From: Anthopleura xanthogrammica
Taxonomy: Eukaryota; Cnidaria; Anthozoa; Actiniaria; Actiniidae
Length of the DNA: 64,000 nt
Direction: 5' to 3'
Assembly: GCA_964019055.1 (NCBI GenBank)
Contig: OZ025208.1
Location: 6,199,790 to 6,263,789 of the forward strand
Shown: positions 12,401 to 22,701 of the stretch, one piece after another
How the letters are laid out: each line of letters starts with the position of its first letter
How positions within the stretch are numbered: the first letter of the stretch is position 1
The notes under the pieces: model-generated
What the model was told of the DNA's origin: nothing
Seen by the model: the letters and a program-made list of their open reading frames with translations, nothing else
Databases searched by the model: none
Position numbers and translations under genes: made by a program

Positions 12401-15400
12401 AAAAATAAAAGTTTGCTGTTTATTTATTTATTTAACTTTACCACACTGAGGTGGATGGAAATTAAGCCTTACAGGTTACGAGGCAACCGTTAGATCGAAT
12501 TAGAATTTGGAAGTTGATTTTTGTGAAGGAAGGAAAACCGGAGAACCCTGAGAAAAACCCTTGAAGCAAATTTAAAGGAGAGAACCAAACAGCAACTCTA
12601 CTCACATATATGACACAGAGCCCGGTGGGACTCAAACCTTGGTTGCATTGGTGAGAGGCAAGCACTCTTACCGCTACAACACCTGTGCTTCCTGTGAATA
12701 TCTGTTGCCATTCAGACAAGCCATTCAGACACATAGTCCTCTTCTTTAATAGCTAGTTTTTCACTCACATAATGATAATAACAGGAAGTTTTCTAACAAT
12801 TAATTTTTTTTCTTCAGGTCATATACAACAGCCATGATGAGTGACAGCCTAGACCAAAGCAGAGACATTAAACTTTCCCACGTCAAAAAACCTCTCAATG
12901 CATTTATGCTTTACATGAAAGACATGAGGCCTAAAGTAGTAGCAGAATGCACTTTGAAGGAAAGTGCCGCGATAAATCAAATACTGGGAAAGAAGGTTAG
13001 TTGTGCTTATTCTATAGGGAGGGATTGACGACATCTTTCACCCATGTAATCAAGGAAGGACCAAATCTAAAAAAAAAAGCTTTTGTATTTGACATTTCCT
13101 GGCTCTAAAATTTCCTAAGTTTGCAAGACCTATTTTTTGGCTTATTTTTATAATTCTCCTGGCCAAATACAAAACTCCCTGGCAAGTACCCTGACCTTGA
13201 CCAAATTCTAGAGTTCCCTGACTATCCCAATAATTAGGAACTCTGTCTTAATTTGCTGTGGGGTATTTTAGGTACAGCAATGTGTTCATATTCAATTGGT
13301 TGTTATTGCTAGATAGACAGCTGCACGATAAAAGTGATTCTTATTCTACTCAATATTATATTAATATTCCAGAAGTTGTATTGAACTTGAACTTGGGAAT
13401 AATTATGCCATGAATTAACACATTAAAACATTCATTATTCTTAATTCTTTTTAGAAACAGGTTCTTATATTTTCTACTAGTAGATGGCTTTTTAATCAAT
13501 ATTCCTATGATCAGGATAATAAAATTCCTATCGCTATTAACATTATTTTTCAAAATGATTATAAGCTGTTTTTCAAAAATATAAATTTTGGATGTAGATT
13601 TTATGACCATGTCACATCGAGCTCAAATTTATGGCAAACTGCTTATCATATAATATGATGAATATACGGGATGTATCAACCAGCTATAGAATTATATGGT
13701 TTCAACTATAAAGTTTGATTTTTTTCAGCTGCATATTTTCATGACAACATAAATAAATTGAATACAAATGCTATTAATATATAATAATATAATCTATTAG
13801 TATTTAAAACTAATTAACATCTCCGTCTATTTCAACATGTGCACAGTACTGTGTAATACTAATTACGAGCCATATAGTTCCAAAAATAAGGAGCTACTGT
13901 TATATGCTTCTAATGTGGCAAAATTTCTTTCTTTCACACTTCCACACATGGATGGCCAAAATAATATTGATCGTTCAAAATATATCCTCCACTGCCTACA
14001 TTTATGGGATTTCAATATCACTAAAAATATACTGTAAAATTTTATATGCATAAATTACCAAGACCAATGCAAGGCTGTTAAGTATGACATCAGTCATATG
14101 GAAAAATGACTTCTGGGTCCGAGATGGAAAGCAGATATATGAAGATTTTTCTTACTTTTTCTTTATGACTGGATTTGTTTTCCAAAGTTCTAATTGTTTC
14201 ATGTGAGGGTTAAAGCATTGAGTAAGTTTTTCACTTTATTTTAATGGTAATTTTTAATAGTGGGATACAAATTCAGTAACTTAATACTGGTTTCCAATTT
14301 GGACCACTGTCACTCACACACACTACCACTACAATATATATATTCTACGCACACAACTCAACTCAGCTGTTGATTTTTACGGAGGGAGGAAAAACCAGAG
14401 AACCTGGAGAAAAAAACCCTAGTGGAACAGGAGAGAACAACACATCAAACAAACTCAACTCACATATGATCCAACCCGAGCCGGGGCTCACACCTGGACC
14501 ACAGTGGTGAGAGGCGAGCGATACACCACCCATGCCACCGGGCCAGGAAATATACATCACAACTTTAACAGAACTATGAATTCGTATGTTAAATTGAAAT
14601 GATTTAAGCAGGTTTTTTGAACTACTTGAAATTTGTTTTTCTGGTTTTCCTTTCAACAATGCCAAGCAAGTTTGCAAGTGACACAATAATAGTCTGGTCT
14701 TTCTGCCATGCATTTACAAGTTTTTAAATTCACAAGATCCTTATAATTTCACCTGTACTGAATTTATAACTAACTTTTTAACTTCCTTTGGATTATTTTC
14801 ATCCCATTTTCTTCCTCTTAGTTTAAGCTATCATTAATTTGACATTTATTCTCATATTTAATAATAAAATTGTGCCAAGCATTGTTTACAAAATATGATA
14901 TTTCAAGAATGAAGGTGAAAGTGTAGACCTTATAAAATCTGTATACACAGCCTCATTTTGATGTAAAATCAGAATTTCAAAAGTATAACTCCAACAGGAA
15001 ATAACATTTCGCTATAAAACTTTCACACTCTTCTTTAATAGATATCTTCTTTTAGAGGAAAGTGTTAAACCTTGAAATTAAGCTATTTGGAAAATCACTG
15101 TACAGATGATGGCAAAGTCCCATACTGAACTATATGATTAAATCTAATCTCATATCTTCTCTTCCTAAACTATTGAAAACTTCCAGTTATGTTTATTTGA
15201 ACATGATCTTTCAGCTAGTAGCTAGAGGCTGTTTTCAAGAGAAAGATCCCACCTTTGTGATCTAAACAAATTATCTGCCGATCACGTGCATCTATACTAA
15301 TTCTTCACTTAAAGTATGAGGGTAATTAGTATGTTTTTACTTAAAGTATTTGAGGTATTTAATTTAGAAAATGAAATGAAATATTAAATTTATTTACTTG

Positions 15401-18400
15401 ATGCACACAAGAAGACCAAGTTAGGAATTATTTATTTCAATGTTTCATGATTTGTGTGATAAACCTAAAAGTCCCCTTCACAGTTTCCTTCGCCATCTTG
15501 AAAGGTAGCCATGCCTTAATTTGCATTGAAACGAGACATGAGGTGACCTTGGAATGATAGAGACCTTTTTTTAACACCTTGGACAATTATTCACAGATCT
15601 CTAGAATTGCAAGCTTGCTGTTTGTCTTGCTTTGATGCAAAGGAATGGTTGGCTACCTTTCAGGGACAAGTCATTATTTACAGGGAGTGTGGGCTGATGC
15701 AAATGGGGGGGGGGGGGCAGAATTTTTTATGCTCAAAAAAGGACAGGGCTAAGAGAAATAAAGGCACTTTAGAGGGGAGGGGGTCAGGAAAATTTGTGCA
15801 AGTGAAAATCAAAATGCAACAGCCCTCCCCCACTCCCTGTAAAAATCGACTGGCCCCTCGATATTGCCCAGGGAACTGTGAAGGCGCTACTGGAATTGAC
15901 CTCACAGTGACTGGAATATTCCAAAACAAAATAATAAATAAGTCATCTAAACAATAGAGATACCTGCTAATAAGTTTCTTGTGATCATCTTTAATAGAAG
16001 TTGTGCTTGGTGATTGACAGCTAGAGATTAATACTGCATGACTTCACTTCAATATCTGTAAAATTCCATAAACTTTTAAAATACATACAATTTTCAAGAC
16101 TACTTGATTTATTTCTTAATTTTTCCATTTCTAACTGGAATTGATTGATATAAACTTTAAAGATCTTAAGCCTTACAAATGAATTTTCTCGGATCGTATA
16201 ACTAAAAGCTTAATTATCTTCTAGATTTACTTACGAATCTTTGCCTTGCTGGGCTATGAATAATGCATCTCTTGAGGTCACTTTTTGTCTTTTGATACAT
16301 TTTGATACATATTTCTTAAGGTTTCATAGAAAAAAAAAGTTTTTTTCATGGAGAAAAGAAGTTCTCTCAATCAAATATGGCAGGTTTTTGTTTTGGTAAA
16401 AAAAGGTGGGGAAACACAAAGCATTATGGGTAATTATCTGACTGCAAAGGAGTCTGGATGCTGCACAGTGAGTAAGATCTGCATTTGAACTCTTTTCAAT
16501 TTTCAATATGATTATGGAGATATTTATCATAAAGAAATGGTGAGAAATATATAATTAGAAATTTGTATGATTTCTCTTCTTTTAGTAACACCAGCAATGA
16601 AGTAATATAGATATGATATGATTATTATTGACAAATAGTTTTAATAATTAATTCTTTGTAAGCTTATCGCTTGCTTGATTTCACACTATATTATAAGCTT
16701 ACCAGGGGGTCTCCATTGATGCACTGGACATCCCCAAATAAAATTAAATCTAAGTCCAAATGAAATAAGTCAGATCAGGATTAGAGTGCAAACAGTATAT
16801 CCGTGAAACATAAGTTATTACTAAATACTGTAGTACAATTTTTGCAAATTCTATTTTCTATTGTTTAATTAGCACTATTTTGTGCTATTTAGTAATTTGT
16901 ATTTCACAGATATACTGTTTGCACTCGATCTATTGATGGCATCACTATATTGTCACTTTTTTTTCATTTCGAACACCCCAAGCAAATTTTTATGGATCCA
17001 TCTTTGCTTACAGTAAAATTAAATTTAGGAACCAAAATTTTCAGTGTATGCATAGCTGCACATGGTTGCCACATGTCAGAGAAAAATTTCGGGAAATTAT
17101 TTTCAAGGTCAGGGAAAAGTCAGGGAATTCTACTTTCAGTCGGAAAAAAATTGCAATTTGTGCTTGCAAACATTAGGGAATTTCATTGTTCATGCAGTGC
17201 TTGAAAATGTATGGTCCCTCCTAGCTGGTATTTCAGTTTTATATCATTGTTATCTGCTCAAGACAGGACACACAAGGAACACCTGGTTATGCAGGCTAAA
17301 TTGAAAACATAGAATTATTATCTGAATTCTTTTCGGGTCAGGGGAAAATTATGCTTTAGTCATGGAAAAGGGTTTCTGGAAAAGTCCGTGAATTTTGTAA
17401 TTCAATTATTGTGGCAACCATGTTGCAGCAGTAGTTCTCTAATATTAAACACATCACTAAGATGTACTCAATATGTACTGCTCTCCCTAAAGTACATTTT
17501 TAATAGAAATTATAGTATAAATATACTTTCAGTATTTTATAATGCAGTACGTACTGTTATATATATTCAGATATATCGATTAACTTGTTAGGTAATTAGT
17601 ATTTTAAAAATCAAACACTTGAAATTCAATGGATTTATAATTATACTAGTAAGAATGGTTTAAAAATCACTAATTGATAGCAACATTATTGAATCTCAGG
17701 ATCAAACAGCTGAAACCATTCTGAGGCACTAGCAGTTTTCATAGCGGGGTGGCTGACTCCCCCCCAAGGAATAGGGGGAGTCAGTGTGTGTAGGGGGAGG
17801 GGGGATAAAGTCCCTTGCATGATTCACTGCCTATTGAAATATTTTGGTGGAAATATCTTCAGTACAGGCTTTTCCTGAACTAGCTCTTAGTATCTGAAAC
17901 CACCCATTGTGCTCCTTTTTTTCGTTTCAGTGGCATGCACTAGAAAGAGCCGAACAAGCTAAATATTACGAAATGGCAAGAAAAGAAAGAGCCCTACACA
18001 TGCAGTTGTATCCAGGATGGAGTGCAAGGGATAATTATGCTCAACAAGGCAAGAAAAAGAAGAGAAAAAGAGACAAATCACAAGGTATCAAATAGAGTCT
18101 TATTCAGTGTCTAGTCATTCTAGTGCATTCACTCACACACACTACCACTATATTCAATATTCTATGCAGCGCTCAACTCACATGTTGATTTTTACGGAAG
18201 GAAGTAACTGGAGAACAAATTAGGAGAAAACAACATACAAATACAAATTTCTGCTTTTGATTTCGTCTATGCCTTCGGTGCCTTGGGTAGCAGTGGAATA
18301 TCCAAGGTGATTTCAGGAGGGTTGGGGGTTGGAGACTTATAGCCACAATCCCCCTCCTTCCATCCCACTTGACCCAGTCCCACCTTGACTAGGCACCCTT

Positions 18401-19413
18401 CCATAATCATGGCACTTTAGGAAGGACCCTTGGGTTTCATTGTTAATTTCATTGTTCATTGTTATATTGATATGAATTTATCATAACAATTCAAAATGTG
18501 TTTTTTATTTGTTTCCAGAAATAACTAATCCCAAAAAGTGTCGTGCAAGATATGGACTGGATCGACAAAACGAATGGTGCAAGCCATGTCGGTAAGAAAA
18601 GATATTACTCATGTTTAGTTCCATAGCGTGTACCATACACTCTTTCTATACACATCTTGTTACATGTAGATGCAACATAGGCAATGAAGGTACCCCCTCC
18701 CCTCCCCCAAAAAAAATTCTTTTATGGTAGATACGAATTCTAGCGTTGCATTTTGCTTGTTTGATTACATTTAGGGGTGGTTCAGAGTGAATGTTCATGA
18801 TTTTGATATGGCAATTGTAGCCCCCCACCTTTTTATTTGGTTGAAAGAGTCTAGCTTTTTTTTTTTGGGGGGGGGGGCACATTTTTATGCCTCAGACACC
18901 CCACTATTTACTTTTTTCTGCTGCCCTTGTGCTAGGGTATCATATCCTGAATCATAACAAGCTAAAAATAATTATAAGACAAAAATATATCAGATAACAA
19001 GCACACAAAAAAAGAACTATTTTACACAGATCAGGTTCAAAAATCTAGAGTTTTAAAAATAAAATTAAAAAAATATTGTTATGAAGCATTTTTATGACCA
19101 AAAACTCCAGCATGAACTTTAACAACTTATAAACAAACAAGCAAGCAAGAATTTTACCACATAAAAGTCTTATAAAGTAATTATTCATTGTGATTTAGTC
19201 TTGACTGTTTTTATTTTCAGGCGGAAAAAGAAATGCATACGATTTGTGGTCGGAGGTTCAAATCCACCAGATGGCATCACAGCTGCAAGTGGAATCTCGG
19301 AGCCAGAAAATGAAAATGTAGACACACAAGGAAACACTAATTCCCCTCCCCCTCCCCCACCCCCCACAACATCGACAACAACAAGCAATACAATTACATC
19401 ATCAGACACATAG
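6415..19413 (+). CDS. TCF/LEF: TCF/LEF transcription factor with C-clamp (seven coding exons)
   Basis: Nuclear effector of canonical Wnt signalling: it binds DNA, recruits beta-catenin to activate, and recruits Groucho-type corepressors without it. Coding exons by splice signals and phase: 6415-6576, 10024-10283, 10884-11087, 12818-12995, 17931-18084, 18519-18591 and 19221-19413. They sum to 1224 nt, exactly 407 codons plus TAG. Residues 1-54 are the beta-catenin-binding domain: it starts [17 protein letters not shown] and has an acidic stretch and a [11 protein letters not shown] helix. Residues 55-208 are a Pro/His/Gly-rich linker. The HMG box spans about 230-300 (VKKPLNAFM, then [19 protein letters not shown]), followed by the basic tail KKKKRKR. 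The C-clamp has Cys 327, 340, 343 and 349 ([21 protein letters not shown]). The end is Pro/Thr/Ser-rich. One box exon boundary lies between GKK and WHAL, and the C-clamp is itself split by the last intron. The start is the first ATG of the conserved N-terminus. Optional exons in the linker cannot be excluded. Confidence 0.95.
7040..10023 (+). other. TCF intron 1, distal part
   Basis: Intron 1 runs 6577-10023. Apart from the dispersed repeat at about 9264-9540, I see only AT-rich sequence. The acceptor is ATTCTTAG at 10023. A 138-codon open frame at 6621-7037 has no recognisable homology and is not called. Confidence 0.5.
9264..9540. repeat. Dispersed ~280-bp repeat, copy 1
   Basis: The stretch is clearly similar to 24502-24767. 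Shared blocks include ATTTTCTAAC, AATCACAG, GTGATTTTTATGG, AAAGTCCAAAACTCTT and GAGTGATATTTCATCTGTG. The ends carry a short inverted CAGCTGAG motif (AGCTGAGTGG on the left, CGCTCAGCTGG on the right), suggesting a non-autonomous DNA element. It sits inside TCF intron 1. Confidence 0.7.
11575..11812 (+). mobile_element. tRNA-derived SINE, copy in TCF intron 3
   Basis: The 5' part resembles a tRNA promoter: GGGTGGCGTAGGGG as box A and ATGTTCGAGCCCC as box B, about 50 bases apart. The body follows (GAGTTTGTTTGATGTGTTG, TTCTCCAGGTTCTCTGG, CCTCCGTAAAAATTAA) and the tail is GT-rich. The reverse complement of 14290-14546 matches it over nearly its whole length, which defines the family. A Pol III tRNA-head SINE is the best reading. 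Confidence 0.7.
12440..12705 (-). mobile_element. SINE-like copy (minus strand), TCF intron 3
   Basis: On the minus strand this shows a tRNA-like head (GGTGTTGTAGCGGTAAGAG, GGTTTGAGTCCC) and then the diagnostic body, including TTCTCAGGGTTCTCCGG and TTCCTTCCTTCAC. It is more diverged than the copies at 11575 and 14290 and has a different tail. Confidence 0.55.
14290..14546 (-). mobile_element. tRNA-derived SINE, minus strand, TCF intron 4
   Basis: Read on the minus strand it starts GGCCCGGTGGCATGGGTGG with a box-B-like GGTCCAGGTGTGAGCCCC. It then shares GAGTTGAGTTTGTTTGATG, TTCTCCAGGTTCTCTGG and CCTCCGTAAAAATCAA with the copy at 11575, and ends in the same GT/GA-rich tail. This is one of the best-preserved copies in the window. 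Confidence 0.7.
15489..15664. mobile_element. Palindromic MITE, family A, TCF intron 4
   Basis: Imperfect terminal inverted repeats: CCATCTTGAAAGGTAGCCAT on the left and TTGGCTACCTTTCAGG on the right. The interior carries AGAGACC, AACACCTTGGACAATTATTC and AGATCTCT. The same family recurs at 39981-40142 (whole) and 27015-27107 (right half). Confidence 0.65.
16784..16926. mobile_element. Short palindromic MITE, TCF intron 4
   Basis: The left end GAGTGCAAACAGTATATCCG is the near-perfect reverse complement of the right end ATATACTGTTTGCACTC. Inner parts of the arms (TTACTAAAT / ATTTAGTAA) also pair. The total is 143 bp, with no coding capacity. Confidence 0.75.
17060..17410. repeat. AGGGAA-type dispersed repeat remnants
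   Basis: The blocks GGTCAGGGAAAAGTCAGGGAA and TCATGGAAAAGGGTTTCTGGA resemble each other. A minus-strand analogue lies near 13090-13230 (CCTGGCAAGTACCCTGACC, TTCCCTGACTATCCC). These look like diverged pieces of one interspersed repeat. Boundaries are approximate. Confidence 0.35.
18128..18235 (-). mobile_element. Truncated SINE, TCF intron 5
   Basis: The stretch carries the SINE tail and body in minus orientation: CACTCACACACACTACCACT, GTTGATTTTTACGGAAGGAAG and a shortened CTGGAGAAC block. It matches 14290-14430, but the tRNA-like head is absent. Confidence 0.6.
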
Positions 19414-21483
19414 TCATAGTTCAAATTTTAGATAGAGAATATCATTGTATCAATTGAGTTCAAATATTTACCAAACAAGACCAGTGAAAAATCTTTCATT
19501 GTGTATATTTTAAAAGAAAAGATTTTTGCATTTAAAAGCCTTGGATAAACGAAATATTGAAGAAAAGGCTGTGAAGAAAAATAGTTCATTTTAATTTAAA
19601 TGTATTATAGACTTATCGAAAAGGTAGTATATTTTAGACGAATTGTATAGAATTTATCTACATAGTTCTGATTTTTACTCCAGACACAAAATCCTTAGAT
19701 TATACGCCCTTTTGTTTTGTACGCTACAAAATTTGTTTTATTTTATAATATTTCAAACTAGAGTTAGGGTCCTTACTATTTACATGGAAAGCCCGATTAA
19801 GAATGGCACGTGTACCGATAAAGTAGAGTTTGAAGTGCGTCCGATGATTCCCTGGGTGTGCGCTATGAAAAATGGACTGCACGCACTAGAATAACAAAGG
19901 GCGCCAAAAAAACTCTATAAACGTCGCATGTGGGACTTTCTAAATGTGCAACGTATCATGGGAAAGGTGTTGATATCCTCACGTATCCATCCCATGGTAC
20001 ATTGCGACAGATACTTCTGAAGACTTTTAGAAGACCGAGTTTTTCTGTAGTCCCAAAGAAAATGATTGATGATCCATTCTTTCCTAATTGAGTTTTTCCA
20101 TGTAAGTAGGGAGCAACCTAAATTTTGTAGAGTTGGGAAAGTATACAGTACCGTGACTCTGAATACATGAAGTGTTTTCAAATGCGCGCGGTATTGGCTT
20201 TGCCAAAGCAGGTTTTGGTGGACGTCCATCAAAGTATTTCGAAATCCATGAGGTTTTGTGCAAATTTGACTGACGACCTTCAAAGCACATTTTCTTGGCG
20301 CGAATCGTGCGCGCGGTTTTTGAACACGTTTGTAAAAGGTGATCAAAAACTGATGCTATTCAGAGGCGCGGTATCAAAATTTCCCCACTTCTGCTAAACT
20401 CGTTGGACACTCCAAAGGAGTGCGTCCTCATAGATCCTTGCGTCATTGAGTAATGACCATACAGTCTTGAACTATAGCATCCCTCAGAGTCTTAGAAACA
20501 ACACGCAATATCGTGTAATAGGAACGAAAATTATAAAGATTCAAAGAGAAATATTTATGTAAAGTTCCATCTTATCATGGGCCATGCTTTTTTATCGCGC
20601 TGAAGATGTTGTGAATAAAATCAGATTGATAAACTCAAAGGCCTTTATGCTAACTTACTACTCTAAGCACTCCCATGTAAAATATGTTGGCCCTTGTCCA
20701 ACTTGCGATCGGGTTAAATAGTGAATGGTGTACGTGTTTGTTGTATAGGCTGCGAACTAAAAATATGGAGTTATTTATGGATCGAGTTTTGTTCCCCTTT
20801 TTTGCGCGCCAGAAAACTCTAGATGCGGCTCGGATTTGATGGCTTGCGTCCAGCTGAAATCCGATCGATCTATTTTCCAGATGGAAGCCAAAAATCAAGA
20901 CATCAGATTTTAGTAGTGATAGAATTTGCATAAGAATGGGAACGGCTTTCAACATTGATGATGATGGCTGCGCACCTGGGAGTAGGGGACGTTTTCGTGA
21001 ACCCCCTTCCTTCATCCCTCCCATACCTTCGGCTAGGACCTATTTCGAGGCTACAAAACTGGAAAGAGCCCCTGTTCTTGGAGTGCTGATCACTATGGAA
21101 AGCCATAGAACACACAGATATACCCATGGTTAAGCACTAGCTCCATGGAGTAAGGTGTTAAAACTTTACAGACGGTATGATGGTAAGGAAGTTGTGGACA
21201 GTAGAAAAATGATTGACGTGCATCAAGTTTTAGATGTACACTTTCCACTACATGACTGCGCACATGCTGCGAGAGATGTCACGCTATTAAACTGTCCTTC
21301 ATTCCAATTCACGAATAGGCAGGAACTAATGACTAGATTTAAGTTTCATGGGATGCGCATCATTACAAATCATAAATTAGCTGTGTGCGATATCTGCCAA
21401 ATCCAAGAAAGCAATGTGCGCACTATAATGACAAGTTCAAAACATTGGTCCCGAGTAGCTAGAGATCCGATCATTCATACTAG

Positions 21484-21637
21484 TTATACAATGGTTTCGA
21501 GTGGCATACCGTGGAATATCCCACGAGTCACTTGTAGTTTCTAGTATACACACGAGCCTTTAGGAGAGTTTGTATACAAAGAAAATACAAGTGACGAGTG
21601 GGATATCCACAGTATGCCACGAGAAACCATTGTATAA
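21484..21637. mobile_element. Palindromic MITE
   Basis: The arms TTATACAATGGTTTCGAGTG and CACGAGAAACCATTGTATAA are reverse complements with few mismatches. Pairing extends inward through GGCATACCGTGG / CCACAGTATGCC and GAATATCCCACGAGTCACTT / AAGTGACGAGTGGGATATCC. A 129-codon frame ending at 21544 overlaps the element and is therefore not credited. Confidence 0.75.
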
Positions 21638-21641
21638 CCAT

Positions 21642-21779
21642 TTTATCCCACACCATAGCAAATACAAATGTGTAGATTCAACGCGCAGTGCATGATGGGA
21701 AGGAAGAGTGAAATACCGAAGAATATACAACGGCTTTCCTGCTTTCTGATTGGCTGTATTTTCTATGGTGTGGGATAAA
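21642..21779. mobile_element. Second inverted-repeat element
   Basis: TTTATCCCACACCATAG at 21642-21658 is the perfect reverse complement of CTATGGTGTGGGATAAA at 21763-21779. It directly abuts the previous element. The two may be parts of one larger, partly decayed transposon. Confidence 0.7.
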
Positions 21780-22701
21780 TTGGTTTATACGCAGCGGGTA
21801 AAGTACTCCCGGGGAAATTACCGCGGTAAGTACCCGTCCCTCGTGGGCTCCTTCACCCCCTTCCCCCCTCCCCCCATCCAATCTCCCAGGCCGTACTAAA
21901 GAATGCCACCTTTCAGTCACGAGAATTTCAAACTCTTGTTCTTACATTACTGTGAATTATCTTGTGAAGTGATATGAAATTCTGATAGAAGGATTTCCCT
22001 GTCACTTGGATGGCTCCCTTTGCAGACTTCTCTCTCCCCAGGGGCCCGCAACACAGAACATTTACAAAGGACGTCAGTTGTCACTTAGAAAGCCAAATGC
22101 ATGGATTCCTCTTTATATTTTTAAGGCTACACTGTTCCTTTTATGCTCCTGCTAAATATCCCTGAATGAGTGTAGAGGAGAGCTAAATACCGACAAGAAA
22201 TTAACTAGCGCGACATCCACAGATCGCAACTCGTTTCCCGCCAAAAAACAGCCTCTCGCTCCAGTCTCCCTCCATTAACAAGTCAAAACACTTGAGTTCA
22301 GGACTATCTGCTTGAGGCGCTCCTTTTCAAAAAAAACTCCTCGTTTTACATCATTTAGACTCAAAGCTACAACTGAACATCAAGTAAGTCACGGTCATTC
22401 TTTCACTGACAATTTCTTTTCATTAAGGTCATCACAGACCATCACAGATATCCAAAAAGTTGGAGAAAAGATCAAGATTTCTGAAGGCGGTTTTTGCAAA
22501 GTACAACTGCTCTATTTGATTCGTTAAAATACGTAAATAGATCATTATAGTCGTGCATATTTGTGTGGGGTGTGACTGGTTAATTTGAGCAGTAGGCATA
22601 TGCTAGACTTGAAGCAGCTGGTAGCCATCTTGAAGCAGAGTAAAATCGTTCGTATCCTTCAATAACTTCGTGTTCTTTTGTCCCTTGGTTACCAGATCAA
22701 T

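Larger units (their letters stand above)
19420..22695. other. Intergenic region between TCF and the first CRIP gene
   Basis: The first part is presumably TCF 3' UTR. From 19.9 to 20.4 kb there are overlapping open frames on both strands without recognisable homology. Two nested or adjacent palindromic elements lie at 21484-21779. A pyrimidine-rich, GC-richer stretch follows at 21800-22300. No gene is called. Confidence 0.45.

Noticed and set aside
19221..19300. tRNA T-arm-like GGAGGTTCAAATCCACC
   Set aside because: It lies inside the last TCF coding exon (GGSNPP) and no box A or acceptor stem accompanies it.
19915..20397. Overlapping open frames on both strands
   Set aside because: The frames shadow each other, with mixed composition and no family signature; I cannot tell which, if any, is coding.
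21155..21544. 129-codon frame
   Set aside because: Its end runs into the arm of the palindromic element at 21484, and no homology is seen.
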